Source: JALYOC01 sp036675345 | GTDB lineage: Bacteria; Myxococcota; Myxococcia; Myxococcales; Myxococcaceae | DNA length: 64,000 bases | Assembly: GCA_036675345.1 (NCBI GenBank) | Contig: JAKFFE010000019.1 | Location: 124,001-188,000 of the forward strand | Direction of reading: 5' to 3' | Shown here: positions 1 through 10,500 of the stretch, in pieces | How the letters are laid out: every line of letters begins with the position of its first letter | Numbering within the stretch: the first letter of the stretch is position 1 | Notes under the pieces: generated by a model | What the model was told of the DNA's origin: nothing | Database searches by the model: none | The model's input: the letters and a program-made list of their open reading frames with translations, nothing else | Made by a program: the position numbers and the translations under genes

Positions 1-51
1 TTCCTGTACCGGAAGTAGACGCGGGCACAGAGACCCCGCCTCCCCGCAAGC

Positions 52-85
52 AAGAAGGCCCCCCGGCGAACCGGAGAGCCTCCTT
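52..85 (-). terminator. Rho-independent-like terminator of yceI
   Basis: A 15-bp stem (52-66 with 71-85, including G-U pairs when read on the minus strand) closes a TTCG loop and is followed by a T-rich stretch. It lies 28 bp beyond the yceI stop codon, in the right orientation to end that transcript. Confidence 0.7.
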
Positions 86-112
86 GAACCACGAAGTGGA
101 AAGCCGGACCGA

Positions 113-727
113 CTACTTGCCAGCCGCGGCGGGAGCGGGAGCGGCCTCGTTGAGCTCGCCGTCGAGGACCAGGGCGATCTCGTCACCGACCAGGACGCCG
201 CCGGCCTCCAGGCCCTTGTTCCAGTTCAGGCCGAAGTCCTTGCGGTTCAGCTTGCCGGTGGCGGAGAAGCCGAGGACGGTCTGGCCCCAGGGGTTCTTGA
301 CCGGCTTGCTGAGCGCGTCCACGTCCAGGGTGACCGGCTTGGTCACGCCGTGCATGGTCAGATCGCCGGTGACCTTCAGCTTGCCGGCCTTGCCCTTCTG
401 CACCTTGGTGGAGACGAAGGTCATGGTGGGGTACTGGGCCACGTCGAAGAAGTCGGCGGAGCGCAGGTGCTCATCGCGCTTCTCCTGGCGGGTGTTGATG
501 GAGGCGGGGTCGATGGTCACGTTCACCTTGGACTTGGTGACGTCCTTCTCGTCCACGCTGACGGTACCGCTGATCTTCTGGAACTCGCCGCGAACGGTCG
601 AGACCATCATGTGCTTCACGCTGAACTGCGCGGAGCTGTGGGCGGAATCCAGGGTCCACTCACCAGCGAAGGCACTGGAGGCGAGGACGGCGGCGACAAC
701 AAGGGTGCTGCGGCTGAGGAAGTTCAT
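113..727 (-). CDS. YceI-family periplasmic lipocalin-like protein
   Basis: 204 residues. Residues 1-22 form a Sec signal peptide ending SSAFA. The mature protein begins GEWTLDSAHSSAQFSVKHMMVSTVRGEF, the usual opening of YceI barrels, and continues with the family's later landmarks (DEHLRSADFFD, YPTMTF, GDLTMHGVTKPVTL, ATGKLNRKDFGL). YceI proteins bind isoprenoid or amphiphilic molecules in an eight-stranded barrel in the periplasm; the ligand here cannot be read. The C-terminal EAAPAPAAAGK tail is a small unstructured extension. The gene has its own terminator and a palindrome at its 5' end, so it is probably monocistronic. Confidence 0.93.
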   Translation of the reverse strand: MNFLSRSTLVVAAVLASSAFAGEWTLDSAHSSAQFSVKHMMVSTVRGEFQKISGTVSVDEKDVTKSKVNVTIDPASINTRQEKRDEHLRSADFFDVAQYPTMTFVSTKVQKGKAGKLKVTGDLTMHGVTKPVTLDVDALSKPVKNPWGQTVLGFSATGKLNRKDFGLNWNKGLEAGGVLVGDEIALVLDGELNEAAPAPAAAGK

Positions 728-737
728 GTGGACCTAT

Positions 738-752
738 ATGCGACTGTCGCAT
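738..752. promoter_or_regulatory. 7-1-7 palindrome upstream of yceI
   Basis: ATGCGAC-T-GTCGCAT is a perfect inverted repeat ending 10 bp upstream of the yceI ATG. It sits in an unusually AT-rich pocket (CATATA follows on the minus strand). Position and symmetry suggest an operator over the promoter or leader; the regulator is unknown. Confidence 0.45.
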
Positions 753-815
753 TTGCGGCGCTAGAGGAACTTGCGGGAACTCTGCGTTCCGTTCCTGCAA
801 CAGCAGAGAAAGTCG

Positions 816-1106
816 CTACCGGAGGACGCACCCCTGCTGGGCGTCCACGAACTCCGCCTCTCCCGTCCACAGCACCGCCGCGGAGGTGGAGACCACCTTG
901 CGCCGGTGATCCACCCGGATCCGGGCCACCGCCGGCGAGGCCTTGGTCCATGCCAGGCAGTACTCCTCGGTCTGCTCCATCACGAACAGGCAGGAGCACA
1001 TGTCCTTGGCGGTGTACGCGGTCACCAGCTGCAGATCGTTGTTCCCGTACCCGGGCGAGTCCGCGCACCCCAACAGCACCAGCGACAACAGCCAGAGCTT
1101 CTTCAT
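816..1106 (-). CDS. small putative lipoprotein
   Basis: 96 residues. The start MKKLWLLSLVLLGC is a textbook lipoprotein signal peptide with the acylated Cys at position 14. The mature part has several Cys residues (CSCLFVMEQTEEYC and a Cys near the C-terminus) and no family I recognise. Its ATG overlaps the stop of the upstream serine hydrolase (ATGA, 1103-1106), so it is the last gene of a three-gene minus-strand operon and is probably translationally coupled. Function unknown; a periplasmic partner of the hydrolase is a guess. Confidence 0.75.
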   Translation of the reverse strand: MKKLWLLSLVLLGCADSPGYGNNDLQLVTAYTAKDMCSCLFVMEQTEEYCLAWTKASPAVARIRVDHRRKVVSTSAAVLWTGEAEFVDAQQGCVLR

Positions 1107-2254
1107 GGGCGCCCCACCCCGATCGCCAGCGAGACGAAGCGGTTGAAGTCGAAGGTCCCGTCGCGGTCATCCGCCACCCGCACCACGATCAGATCCAGGG
1201 AGGGGATGATCGTCACCGACTGACCCCAATGGCCGCGGGCGGCATAGGCATCGGTGGGAACATCCGGCCAGGGGGTGGGGATGTCCACCTGCGGCACCGG
1301 GGTGTTCAGCCAGAACTGCCAGCCCTCCACGTCGCCCGGCTCCCAGTACAGCCGCTGGGTGAGGAACGACGCCGAGGGGACCACCGAGGATCCCACCCAG
1401 CCCTGGGGGAGGAGCCGCTCGCCGGCCCAGCAGCCGTCGTTGAGGTACAGAAAACCGAACCGCGCCAGATCGCGTGGGGTGGCGTGGACGTAGGACGATC
1501 CCACGTAGGTGCCCTGCGCATCGCGCTCCCAGGCCACCCCGCCGGCGCCGATCCGGTCCAGCAGCAGGCCCCAGGGAAACCGCGGTCCCAGTTCCGGGCT
1601 GTGGCGCAACAGCGCCTCCCCCACCACGTGCATCAACAAGGTGGAGTCTCCCGAGGAGTAGGCCCAGGAGGTGCCGGGAGGATGGCGGAACGGGTGGGAC
1701 CACACGAACCGGGCCATGTCCCCGCGCCCCACCCCGTACAGCATCGCCAGCACGCTGGAGACCTGGTTGGACTGGCCCTCGTAGGTCTCGGTCCAGTCCA
1801 GCCCGGAGCCGAACTCCAGCAGGTGCTTCACCTGGATCCCGCACACCTCTCCGCCGGGCGAGGGGGAGAGGTGGTCGCAGATCGAGTCCTCCAGGGTCAG
1901 CGCCCCGCGGCCCACCGCGATCCCGGTCAGGGCGTTGGTGAAGCTCTTGCTGACCGACCAGGAGAGGTGCCGCTTCTCGGGGGTCCAGCCGCGCGCATAG
2001 CGCTCGTACACCACCGCGCCGTTCTGGATGATCACCACCCCGTCGGTGCGGGTGCCGATCCGCTCGGCGTCGTTGCCGCTGAGAGAGAAGGCGAAGCTCT
2101 CCAGCGCCTGGATCTCCGCCGACCTGGCCGTGGCCACCGCGTCGACCCGCGAGGGCCAGGCCTGGGTGGGCCAGGTCTCTCGCGGAGGACAAGTTTCCTG
2201 GGCCCCCGCATGGAGGGCCAGGATCGTCGTCGCTACCCCCATCAGCCGCCGCAT
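1103..2254 (-). CDS. beta-lactamase-fold serine hydrolase, secreted
   Basis: 383 residues with a short signal peptide (MRRLMGVATTILALHAGA). The class C beta-lactamase/esterase fold is shown by SxxK in SWSVSKSFTNALTGIAVG (nucleophile Ser and general-base Lys), a Y-S-S motif in WAYSSGDSTLL in place of Y-x-N, and a third box GHWGQSVTIIPS in the KTG position. Such proteins act as esterases, carboxypeptidases or amidases on the outside of the inner membrane; a true beta-lactamase role is not indicated. The ATG at 2254 lies two bases after the stop of the upstream membrane protein, and the stop overlaps the ATG of the downstream lipoprotein. The same frame stays open far upstream, but those codons encode low-complexity Arg/Gly and have no start signal. 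Confidence 0.88.
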   Translation of the reverse strand: MRRLMGVATTILALHAGAQETCPPRETWPTQAWPSRVDAVATARSAEIQALESFAFSLSGNDAERIGTRTDGVVIIQNGAVVYERYARGWTPEKRHLSWSVSKSFTNALTGIAVGRGALTLEDSICDHLSPSPGGEVCGIQVKHLLEFGSGLDWTETYEGQSNQVSSVLAMLYGVGRGDMARFVWSHPFRHPPGTSWAYSSGDSTLLMHVVGEALLRHSPELGPRFPWGLLLDRIGAGGVAWERDAQGTYVGSSYVHATPRDLARFGFLYLNDGCWAGERLLPQGWVGSSVVPSASFLTQRLYWEPGDVEGWQFWLNTPVPQVDIPTPWPDVPTDAYAARGHWGQSVTIIPSLDLIVVRVADDRDGTFDFNRFVSLAIGVGRP

Positions 2255-2256
2255 GA

Positions 2257-2826
2257 TCAGAACTCCCACCGGAGGTTGACCCCCGGCCCGGGCTGCAGGC
2301 GGGTGTGGTTCATCACCGCCAGGGTGGCCGCCGGCATCAGCACCGCGTCCGCCAGGGTCAGCAGGATCATGTCCCCCGGCTGGTTGGCCGCCGCGCCCAG
2401 CAGCCCGGCCACCACCACCACCGCCAGGTGCGCCCCCAGCCCGGCCCAGAAGGCAGGAGTCAACTTGAAGCCTCCCTCGGTGAGGTTGGCGAAGGTCCAG
2501 ATCGCCAGCGTGCTCAGCAGCGGAGGCACGAACAGCAAGGTGAGCAGGCTGGGCACCGCGGCGCCGAGCAGCCCGCTGGAGAGGGTCCCCAGGTAGCCGG
2601 CCAGGATCACGGTGGGGGCCAGGGTGAACGCGGTGGCGGCAGCGCCCACGCCCATCCCCGCGCCCAGAAAGTGCCACGGCTCGACCGGGGCCCGGGTGGT
2701 GGGCTCGGGCTGGACCTCGGTGGGGACGGTGGGGCCGATGCCCAGCGGACCGGCGGGATCCTGCGCCCACGCCGGCGCCGCGAAGCTGAGTGCCGCGGAG
2801 AGAACCAGGAGCGGAAGACGGTTCAT
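2257..2826 (-). CDS. predicted inner-membrane protein, function unknown
   Basis: 189 residues. A signal peptide (ending SFAAPAWA-Q) is followed by a Pro-rich linker and three or four hydrophobic segments (HFLGAGMGVGAAATAFTLAP, the LLTLLFVPPLLSTLAIW stretch, LAVVVVAGLLGAAAN, DAVLMPAATLAVM). It ends GVNLRWEF, an aromatic-terminated end resembling outer-membrane proteins. I do not recognise the family. First gene of the operon with the serine hydrolase and small lipoprotein (2-bp spacing), divergent from the lipase at 2897. Confidence 0.7.
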   Translation of the reverse strand: MNRLPLLVLSAALSFAAPAWAQDPAGPLGIGPTVPTEVQPEPTTRAPVEPWHFLGAGMGVGAAATAFTLAPTVILAGYLGTLSSGLLGAAVPSLLTLLFVPPLLSTLAIWTFANLTEGGFKLTPAFWAGLGAHLAVVVVAGLLGAAANQPGDMILLTLADAVLMPAATLAVMNHTRLQPGPGVNLRWEF

Positions 2827-2896
2827 GGGGACGATTTAGCATCCGGTGGGCAAAACAGTGGAACCCCCCGTCGGTTGCCCGAAGACTGTGGCGGTG

Positions 2897-4015
2897 ATGC
2901 ACCACCTCTTCCTCCTCCCCGGGTTCTTCGGCTTCACCCACCTGGGGGAGATCGTCTACTTCGGTCACGTCCGCGATCTGCTGGTGGCCGAGTTCGAGCG
3001 CCGGGGCCTCCCGGTCACGGTGGTGGCGATCAAGTCCCACCCCACCGCGTCCATCCGCACCCGCGCCCGTCAGGCGCTGGAGGTGATCGAACAGGCGGTG
3101 GGCAGCGAGGGCCCGATCCACCTGGTGGGCCACTCCACCGGCGGGCTGGACGCGCGGCTGCTGCTCTCGCCCGGAGCGGATCTGGATCGACCGCCGCCCT
3201 CCGAGGCGCTGCTGGCACGGGTGCGCAGCTGCGTGTGCGTCTCCTCGCCCCACCGGGGCACCCCGCTGGCCGGGTTCTTCCTGGGCCTGGCCGGCCGGCA
3301 GCTGCTGCAGCTGCTCTCGCTGTTCACCTCCCTGGTGCTGCGCCGGGCCAACCTCCCGCTGCGGCTGATGCTGCGGCTGATGCACGCGGTCACCCGCCTG
3401 GACGACGTGGTGATTCCCCGCTCCGGGGTGGACTCGCTGTTCAACGATCTGCTGGGGGACTTCTCCGAGGAGCGCCGCGCGGCGGTGCTGGAGTTCATGA
3501 AGGAGATCGGCGCCGACCAGACCCTGATGGGTCAGCTGACCCCGGACGCGATGGCGGTGTTCGACGACGCCACCCCCGACCGTCCCGGGGTGCGCTACGG
3601 CTGGGTGGGGACGCTGGCGCCCCGCCCCACCCTGCGCTCACGGCTGGCGGCCGGGATCAGCCCCTACGGTCAGGCCACCCACACCCTGTTCAACCTGCTC
3701 CACCGGCGCTCCGGGAAGGCGGTCCCCGGCTCGCTGCGCTTCCACTCCCCCGAAGAGGAGCGGGCGGTGACCTTGGCGCTGGGCGTCCGGCCCCAGGCCC
3801 AGGACAGCGACGGGATCGTCCCCACCCTCTCCCAGCCCCACGGCACCCTGATCGACGCGGTGGTGGGCGACCACCTGGATGCGATCGGTCACTTCGACGC
3901 GCCCAGGCTGGCCCCGCCCCACTACGACTGGCTGACCTCCGGCTCGTCCTTCGACCACAAGCGCTTCAACGCGCTGTGGCGCAAGGTGGTCGACTTCCAG
4001 ACCGCCGGAACCTAG
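2897..4015 (+). CDS. alpha/beta-hydrolase lipase/esterase
   Basis: 372 residues from ATG 2897, which opens directly into the first strand, HHLFLLPGFFGF; an upstream in-frame start at 2846 adds 17 unlikely residues. The nucleophile elbow is GHSTGG near residue 80, preceded by IHLVGHSTGGLDARLLL. The acid and histidine of a triad are plausibly D in SDGIVPTL and H in GDHLDAIGHFD. Cytoplasmic by sequence, since there is no signal peptide. Likely hydrolyses lipid or polyester ester bonds; the substrate is not readable. Its TAG stop shares a CTAG with the convergent downstream gene. Confidence 0.85.
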   Translation: MHHLFLLPGFFGFTHLGEIVYFGHVRDLLVAEFERRGLPVTVVAIKSHPTASIRTRARQALEVIEQAVGSEGPIHLVGHSTGGLDARLLLSPGADLDRPPPSEALLARVRSCVCVSSPHRGTPLAGFFLGLAGRQLLQLLSLFTSLVLRRANLPLRLMLRLMHAVTRLDDVVIPRSGVDSLFNDLLGDFSEERRAAVLEFMKEIGADQTLMGQLTPDAMAVFDDATPDRPGVRYGWVGTLAPRPTLRSRLAAGISPYGQATHTLFNLLHRRSGKAVPGSLRFHSPEEERAVTLALGVRPQAQDSDGIVPTLSQPHGTLIDAVVGDHLDAIGHFDAPRLAPPHYDWLTSGSSFDHKRFNALWRKVVDFQTAGT

Positions 4016-4404
4016 TGCTTGAAGCTGGAGGTGTGGCCCCGCTCCTCCTGCTCGAACGGATGGGCGAGCACGAAGTGGTAGGCGGTGTACGTCTCGTCCT
4101 TGGTGCCCACCACCACCTCGAACACGGTGGCGCCCGGAGTGCCCTCCGCCTCGTCCGGGGTGGCCTGCACGAACAGCACGTCCCGAATGTCCAGGGCCAC
4201 CTCGGCCAGCATCTTCTTCCCCTGGATCAGCTGCACCACCGGGGTCCGCTTGGCGTCCTCCTCCAGGTGCCAGTGCAGATCCTCGTGATCGAACAGCCAG
4301 ACCTCCTCGGTGCCCGCGCGCAGGATGCAGTTGGTGTGCGCGCGCAGCCACGACCAGAACTGCTCGAAGGTCAGCGTGGACCCGGACTCGACGTTGATGC
4401 TCAC
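4012..4404 (-). CDS. conserved-looking protein of unknown function
   Basis: 130 residues, rich in acidic and aromatic residues (FWSWLRAHTNCILRAG, LFDHEDLHWHLEED), no signal peptide, no membrane segment. The regular alternation in VVQLIQGKKMLAEVALDIRDVLFVQAT looks like a small beta-sheet domain. It ends with a His/Ser tail. I do not recognise a family. Transcribed alone on the minus strand; its stop overlaps the lipase stop by four bases (CTAG). Confidence 0.7.
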   Translation of the reverse strand: MSINVESGSTLTFEQFWSWLRAHTNCILRAGTEEVWLFDHEDLHWHLEEDAKRTPVVQLIQGKKMLAEVALDIRDVLFVQATPDEAEGTPGATVFEVVVGTKDETYTAYHFVLAHPFEQEERGHTSSFKH

Positions 4405-4491
4405 GCGGCGCCACCTATCACCCCCGGGCGGCAGGGACCAAGTTGCGTCGCCGCGCCCTCCTCCCCGGAGGTCGGCTGGCAGTCCCCGCTG

Positions 4492-4517
4492 CGGTTGCGT
4501 ACTTCGGTACGCAACCG
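4492..4517 (-). terminator. C(TTCG)G hairpin after the giant repeat-protein gene
   Basis: A perfect 11-bp stem (4492-4502 with 4507-4517) closes a TTCG tetraloop with C-G closure, the most stable tetraloop class. It lies 24 bp after the stop of the giant gene. There is no clear T-run, so it may act as a 3' stabiliser or a weak terminator. Confidence 0.6.
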
Positions 4518-4540
4518 GGAGGCGGGGCCGGAACCCGGGT

Positions 4541-7500
4541 CTACCGCCGCCGACGCCGCAGCAACCCCAGGAGCACGAACGCGCCCAGGAAGGAGAAGGC
4601 GCTGCCCTGCGAGGTGCCGCAGCCGCAGCCGCCGCCCACGAAGCGCAGGTCCACCCGGATGTTCCACTCGAAGCGGGCCGGGGTGGAGTCGGGGTTGCCC
4701 GCCGGGTCCACCGACATCACCTCGAACACGTGGTCCCCCTCGGAGAGGTCGGACAGGGTGAGCGGTGAGGTGCAGGGGGCCCAGTCCGCCGCGTCCAGCC
4801 GGCACAGCAAGGTGCTGCCCGGCTCGGTGGAGCTGAACTCCCAGGTCGCCTCCCGGTAGCGATCCTCGGCCTCGGGGGTCAGGTCCAGCACCGTGTCCGG
4901 CGCCACGGTGTCCACCGTCCACAGGTGCACCGCCGGCGAGCCATCGGTGTTGCCGGCCGCGTCGCGGGCGCGGACCTCCACCCGGTGCGGCCCTTCGCCC
5001 AGGTCGGAGAGCGCCAGGCTGCTCCCGCAGGCCCCGAAGCTGCCCCCATCCACGCTGCACTCGAAGATCGCCGCCGGATCATCGGTCCCGAAGGCCAGCT
5101 CCGCGGCGCGGGTATTGACCAGCGCCGCCGGCCCGGAGAGCACCGAAGTCTCCGGCGCGGTGAGGTCCGCGTTCCAGCTGTGGATCGCCGGGGTGGCGTC
5201 GGTGTTCCCCACCGCGTCGGTGGCCCGGACCTGCACGCTGTGCGGCCCCTCGCTCAGGCCGGTGAGGCTCAAGGTGGCCTCGCAGGGATCGAAGGTCGAA
5301 CCATCCACGCTGCACTCGAAGACCACGCCCCCCTCGGTGGCGGTGAACACCAGATCCGCCGAGGTGCTGGCCAGCTGCGCGGGAGGACCGGCGACCCCGG
5401 TGTCCGGCGCGGTGAGGTCGATGGTCCAGGGGTGCAGGGAGGCGATCCCCTCCACGTTGCCCGCCCGATCGGTGGCCCGGACCGCCAGGGTGTGCGCCCC
5501 CTCCCCGAGGCCGGTGAACGCCACCGGCGAGGCGCAGCCCGACCAGCCGGCGCCGTCCAGGCTGCACTCGAAGGTCACCCCGGTCTCGGAAGCGTCGAAG
5601 GTGAAGCTGGCCCCGGTGCTCCGGGTGAGCGCCGGCGGTCCGGCCAGGGTGGTGTCCGGCGGAAGGGTGTCCACGGTCCAGGCATGGGTGGCCGGGGAGG
5701 GATCCACCGTCCCCGCCTGGTTGGAGGAGCGGACGTCCACCCGGTGGGGTCCGTCGCCCAGGCCGGTGAGGTCCAGGGTGGCCTCGCAGTTGGCGAAGGC
5801 CGCCCCATCCACCGCGCACTGGAAGAGCGCGGGGCTGGCGGTGGAGCTGAAGCCGAAGCTGGCGGCGGTGCTGGAGGAGAAGGCCGGCGGCGCGGACACG
5901 AAGCCGGTGTCGGGGACGCTGGTGTCCACCCGCCAGGAGTACCCGGCCGGCGAGGCATCCACGTTGCCCGCCGCGTCCACTGCCCGCACCGCGAAGGTGT
6001 GGGGGCCATCATAGAGGCCGGTCAGCTCCAGCGGGGAGGCGCAGTCGCCAAAGGTCGCCCCATCCACCGAGCACTGATAGCCGGCGGTGTCCGGGTCCGC
6101 GGAGGCGAACTCGAACCGCGCCGAGGAGGCAGCGTCGATCGCCGCCGGCTGGGAAGTGAGCTGGGTGTCCGGAGGCGTGGTGTCCACCCTCCAGACGTGC
6201 ACCGCGGCCACGGTCTCCACGTTGCCGGCGGTGTCGGTGGCCCGCACCTCCAGCTGGTAGTCGCCGTCCGCCAGGGCGGAGAAGGAGAGTGGCGAGGCGC
6301 AGGGGGAAGGCGCCGCCCCGTTGAGGCTGCACTCGAAGCTGGCCGGCTCATCGGCGGAGAAGGTCAGCTGGGCGTTGGGGTCATTGGTCAGCGCCGCCGG
6401 GCCATCCAGGGTGGTGTCCGGCGGGGTGAGATCGACCACCCAGCCGTGTTCGGCCGGGGTGGGGTCGGTGTTTCCCGCCGCGTCCACAGCGGCCACCCGC
6501 AGGGTGTGCGTTCCCTCGCCCAGCCCGGAGCGGGAGTGGCTGGCGGTGCAGACCGCGTAGGGCTCGCCGTCCAGGGCGCAGCGGAAGCTGGCGGCCGCGT
6601 CGTCGGAGCTGAAGGTGAAGTCGGCGGAGGTCTGCAGGGTGGGCGAGGCGGGGCCGGACACGAAGGTCTGCGGCGGGGTGAGATCGATCACCCAGCCGTG
6701 CTCGGCCTCAGTGGGATCGGTGTTCCCGGATTGATCAATCGCCCGCACCGCGAAGGCGTGCGGACCCTCCTCCAGGCCCTGGACGCTGACCGGCGAGGTG
6801 CAGCCGGTGAAGGCCGCCCCATCCAGGCTGCACTCGAAGCTGTCGGTGGGCTCCTCTCCGGCGAAGGTGAAGGTCGCCGAGTCCACCGCGCTGGGAGAGG
6901 CGGGGCCGCTGACGGTGGTCTGGGGCGGGGTGAGATCCACCGTCCACAGGTGCTCGGCCGGAGTGCTATCCGCGTTCCCCACCGTGTCCACCGCGCGCAC
7001 CGCGAAGGTGTGCGGACCCTCCGCAAGGCCGGTGCGGTTCACCGGCGAGACGCAGGCAGCAAAGCCCTCCCCGTCCAGGCGGCACTCGAAGCCAGCGGCA
7101 GCGTCATCGGGCGAGCTGAAGGTGAAGCTGGCGGAGGTGGAGCCGCTGGGCGAGGCGGGACCGACGACCACGGTCTGCGGCGGGGTGAGGTCCACCGTCC
7201 AGGCATGGAGCGCCGCCGACGGATCGCGGTTCCCGGCCACGTCGTAGCCTCGCACGTGGAAGGTGTGGCTGCCCTCGCCCAGGCCATTGACTGTCAGCGG
7301 GGAGGCGCAGTCGGCGTAGACCGCCCCGTCCAGGCTGCACTCGAAGCGGGCGGCGGCGTCATCGGGCGAGCTGAAGGTGAACGCCGCGGAGGTGGCGGCG
7401 GTGGGAGAGGCCGGCCCGGCCACCACCGTGTCCGGGGCCTGGGTATCCACCGTCCAGGCGTGCGACGCCGGGGAGGGATCCACCTGGCCCGCGGCATCGG

Positions 7501-10500
7501 TGGCGAACACCTCGAACAGGTGCGGCCCCTCGCTCAGCCCGGTCAGCCCCAGCGGGGAGACGCAGGCGGCCCAGGCCGCGCCATCCAGCCGGCACTGGAA
7601 GCCGACCTGCGCCTCGTTGGAGGAGAACACCAGGCTGGCGCCGGAGGAGGAGGACGGCGAGGCGGGCCCGGCCACCGAGGTGTCCGGGGCCACGGTGTCC
7701 ACCGTCCACTGGTACAGCGCCGGGTCCGGGTCCGGCGTCCCCGCGCCGCTGACCGAGTAGACGGCGAAGCTGTGCTCCCCGTCGATCAACCCCGCCAGGT
7801 CCAACGGCGAAGTGCACATCGAGAACACCGCGCCATCCAGGCTGCAGCGGAAGGTGGCGCCGGGCGCGGTGGAGGTGAACTGGAAGCTGGCCAGCGGGGA
7901 GGCGGAGTAGAGCGGCGGCACCGAGACCAGGGCGGTGTCCGGGATGCTGGAGTCCACGGTCCAGGAGTACTGGGCCGGGGTGGGGTCGGTGTTGCCGGCC
8001 GGATCGGTGGCCCGCACCGCGAAGGTGTGGGGTCCGTCGGAGAGCCCGCTGTACCCGCGGGGGCTGGTGCAGGCGGTGAAGGCCGCCCCGTCCAGGCTGC
8101 ACTGGAAGGTGGAGCCGGGCGCGCTGGAGGTGAAGCTGAAGCTGGGGCTGGTGGAGGAGTCCACCGCCGGGGGCACCCCGGTGAAGGTGGTCTGGGGCGG
8201 GGTGGTGTCCACCGTCCACGAGTGGGAGGCGGCTGCCACTTCCAGGTTCCCGGCCAGGTCGGTGGCCCGCACGGTGAAGGTGTGCGGCCCGTCCGCCAGT
8301 CCGGTCAGGTTGACCGGGGAGCTGCAGGCCGCGGCGGGGGCGCCATCCAGGCTGCACACGAAGCTGGCCGGCTCATCGGCGACGAAGCCGAGGTCCGCGG
8401 TGGTCAGCTGGGTCAGCGGCGGAGGACCGGAGAGGGTGGTGTCCGGAGGGGTGAGATCCACCACCCACCCGTGCTGGGCGGGGGTGGGATCGACGTTGCC
8501 GGCCGCGTCCACCGCGCGCACCTCGAAGGTGTGGTTCCCCGCGGCGAGGGCCCCGAGGTTCAGCGGGCTGGCGCAGGCGCCGTACAGCGCCCCGTCCAGG
8601 CTGCACTCGAAGCTGACCCCGCCCTGGGGAGAGTCGAAGGTCAGGGTGGCGCTGGACGAATTGCTGGGAGAGGCCGGGCCGGCCACCGAGGTCTCCGGGG
8701 GCACGGTGTCCACCGTCCAGCCGTGCTGGGCCGGTGAGGGGTCCACGTTGCCGGCCAGATCCAGCGCCCGCACCGCGAACAGGTGCGGCCCCTCGCCCAA
8801 CCCGCTGGGGCTGACCGGGCTGGTGCAGGCGGAGAACGCCGCGCCATCCAGGCTGCACTCAAAGGACACCCCGTCCGGGGAGCTGAAGGTCAGCACCGCG
8901 GAGGTGGCGTTGGTGGGAGAGGGCGGCCCGCTGACCACCGTCTCCGGCGGGGTGAGATCCACCGTCCATCCGTGCTCGGCGGGAGAGGGATCCACGTTCC
9001 CGGCCAGATCCTTCGCCCGCACCGCGAAGAGGTGGGCGCCCTCCCCCAGGCCGACCAGGTCGGTGGGCGAGCCGCAGGACGCGAACGGCGCCCCGTCCAG
9101 GCTGCACTCGAAGTCCACCCCGTCCGGGGAGGAGAAGGTCAAGGTCGCGGCCGCGCTGGCGGTGGGCGACGCCGGGCCGCTGACCACGGTCTGCGGCGGG
9201 GTCAGATCCACCGTCCAGTCGTGGCGGGCCGGGGTGGGGTCCACGTTGCCGGCGGCGTCCAGGGCCCGGACCTCGAAGCGGTGGCTGCCCTCGGTCAGCC
9301 CGGTCCGCAAGACCGGGGAGGTGCAGGGCGCGTAGGGCTCGCCATCCAGGCTGCACTCGAAGGAGGTCCCGTCCGGCGAGGAGAAGCCGAAGCTGGCCGA
9401 CGCGCTGCCGGAGGGCGAGGCGGGGCCGGTGACCAGCGTCTGCGGCGGGGTGAGGTCCACGCTCCAGCTGCGATTCGCCGGCGAGGGGTCGGTGTTCCCG
9501 AACGAATCGGTGGCCCGGACCGCGAACGAATGGCCCCCCTCGACCAGGCCGCTGTAGGCCACCGGGCTGGTGCAGGGCGAGAAGGCCGCGCCATCCAGGC
9601 TGCAGGCGTAGCTGGCCGCCGGATCATCGGAGCCAAAGCCGAAGCTGGCGGTGGTCAGCAAGGTGGTCGATCCCGCGGCCGGGCCGGAGCTGATGCTGGT
9701 CTCCGGGGCCACCGAGTCCACGGTGAACGCGAAGGGCACGCTGGCCGGGCTGGTGGTGCCGGAGACGGTCTGGGTGGCGTACCAGCTGTGCGCCCCCTGG
9801 GAGAGGGTGGCGGGGAGCACCGAGAAGTTGGGCCCGGTGCCGGTCCCCACCAGCACCCCGTCCACGTACACCGAGACCTGGGCCCCGCTGCGGGCGGTGC
9901 CCTGGAGGACGGGAGTGGGAGTGGTGAGGCCGGAGTTGTGCGCCGGGCTGGTCAGCAGCGGCGCCTCCGGGGCGGCCACGATCGGGGTGGAGCCGGTGGC
10001 GATCACACTGCCGCAGGAGGTGCTCCAGGTGACTGTCAGGGTGTAGGTGCCGAAGCTGGGGAAGGTGACGTTGGCCCAGGAGGTGCTGGCCACCTCCGAG
10101 TCCTGATACCCCACCTGCAGCGGGGTGAAGGTCGCGCTGCGGAACAGGTTGCCCAGCGGATCGCGCAGCTCGAAGTCCACCCGGGTGTCCGGGTAGCTGC
10201 TCTGCGACGCGGTGTTGTTCAGCTGGGCCGCCACCGCCAGCAGCTGACCGTCCTGCGCGGTGCTGGGCGCCAGGGCCTGCACGGTGCCGGAGCGCTCCAC
10301 CACCACCGGGGTCAGCTCGCGCAGCAAGGTGGCCCCCTGCCGCAACCGCAGGGTCCAGTCTCCGGGAGCGTCGGTGGCGCCCAGCGCCAGGGAGACCCGG
10401 CCCGAGCCGCTGGTGTCGGTGGGCAGGTTCTGCGCCGCGGTCACCACCCCCAGCGGGTTGACGTACTGCAGCTGGTAGGTGCTGGTCTGGTTGGCGCTCA

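Noticed and set aside
350..2596. Long open plus-strand frame opposite yceI and the serine hydrolase operon
   Set aside because: Low-complexity Gly/Arg/Pro translation with no motif, antisense to well-supported genes; a by-product of high GC.
4925..8737. 1,270-codon open frame antisense to the giant repeat gene
   Set aside because: It mirrors the repeat period of the opposite strand and has no start signal; a shadow of the repeats.
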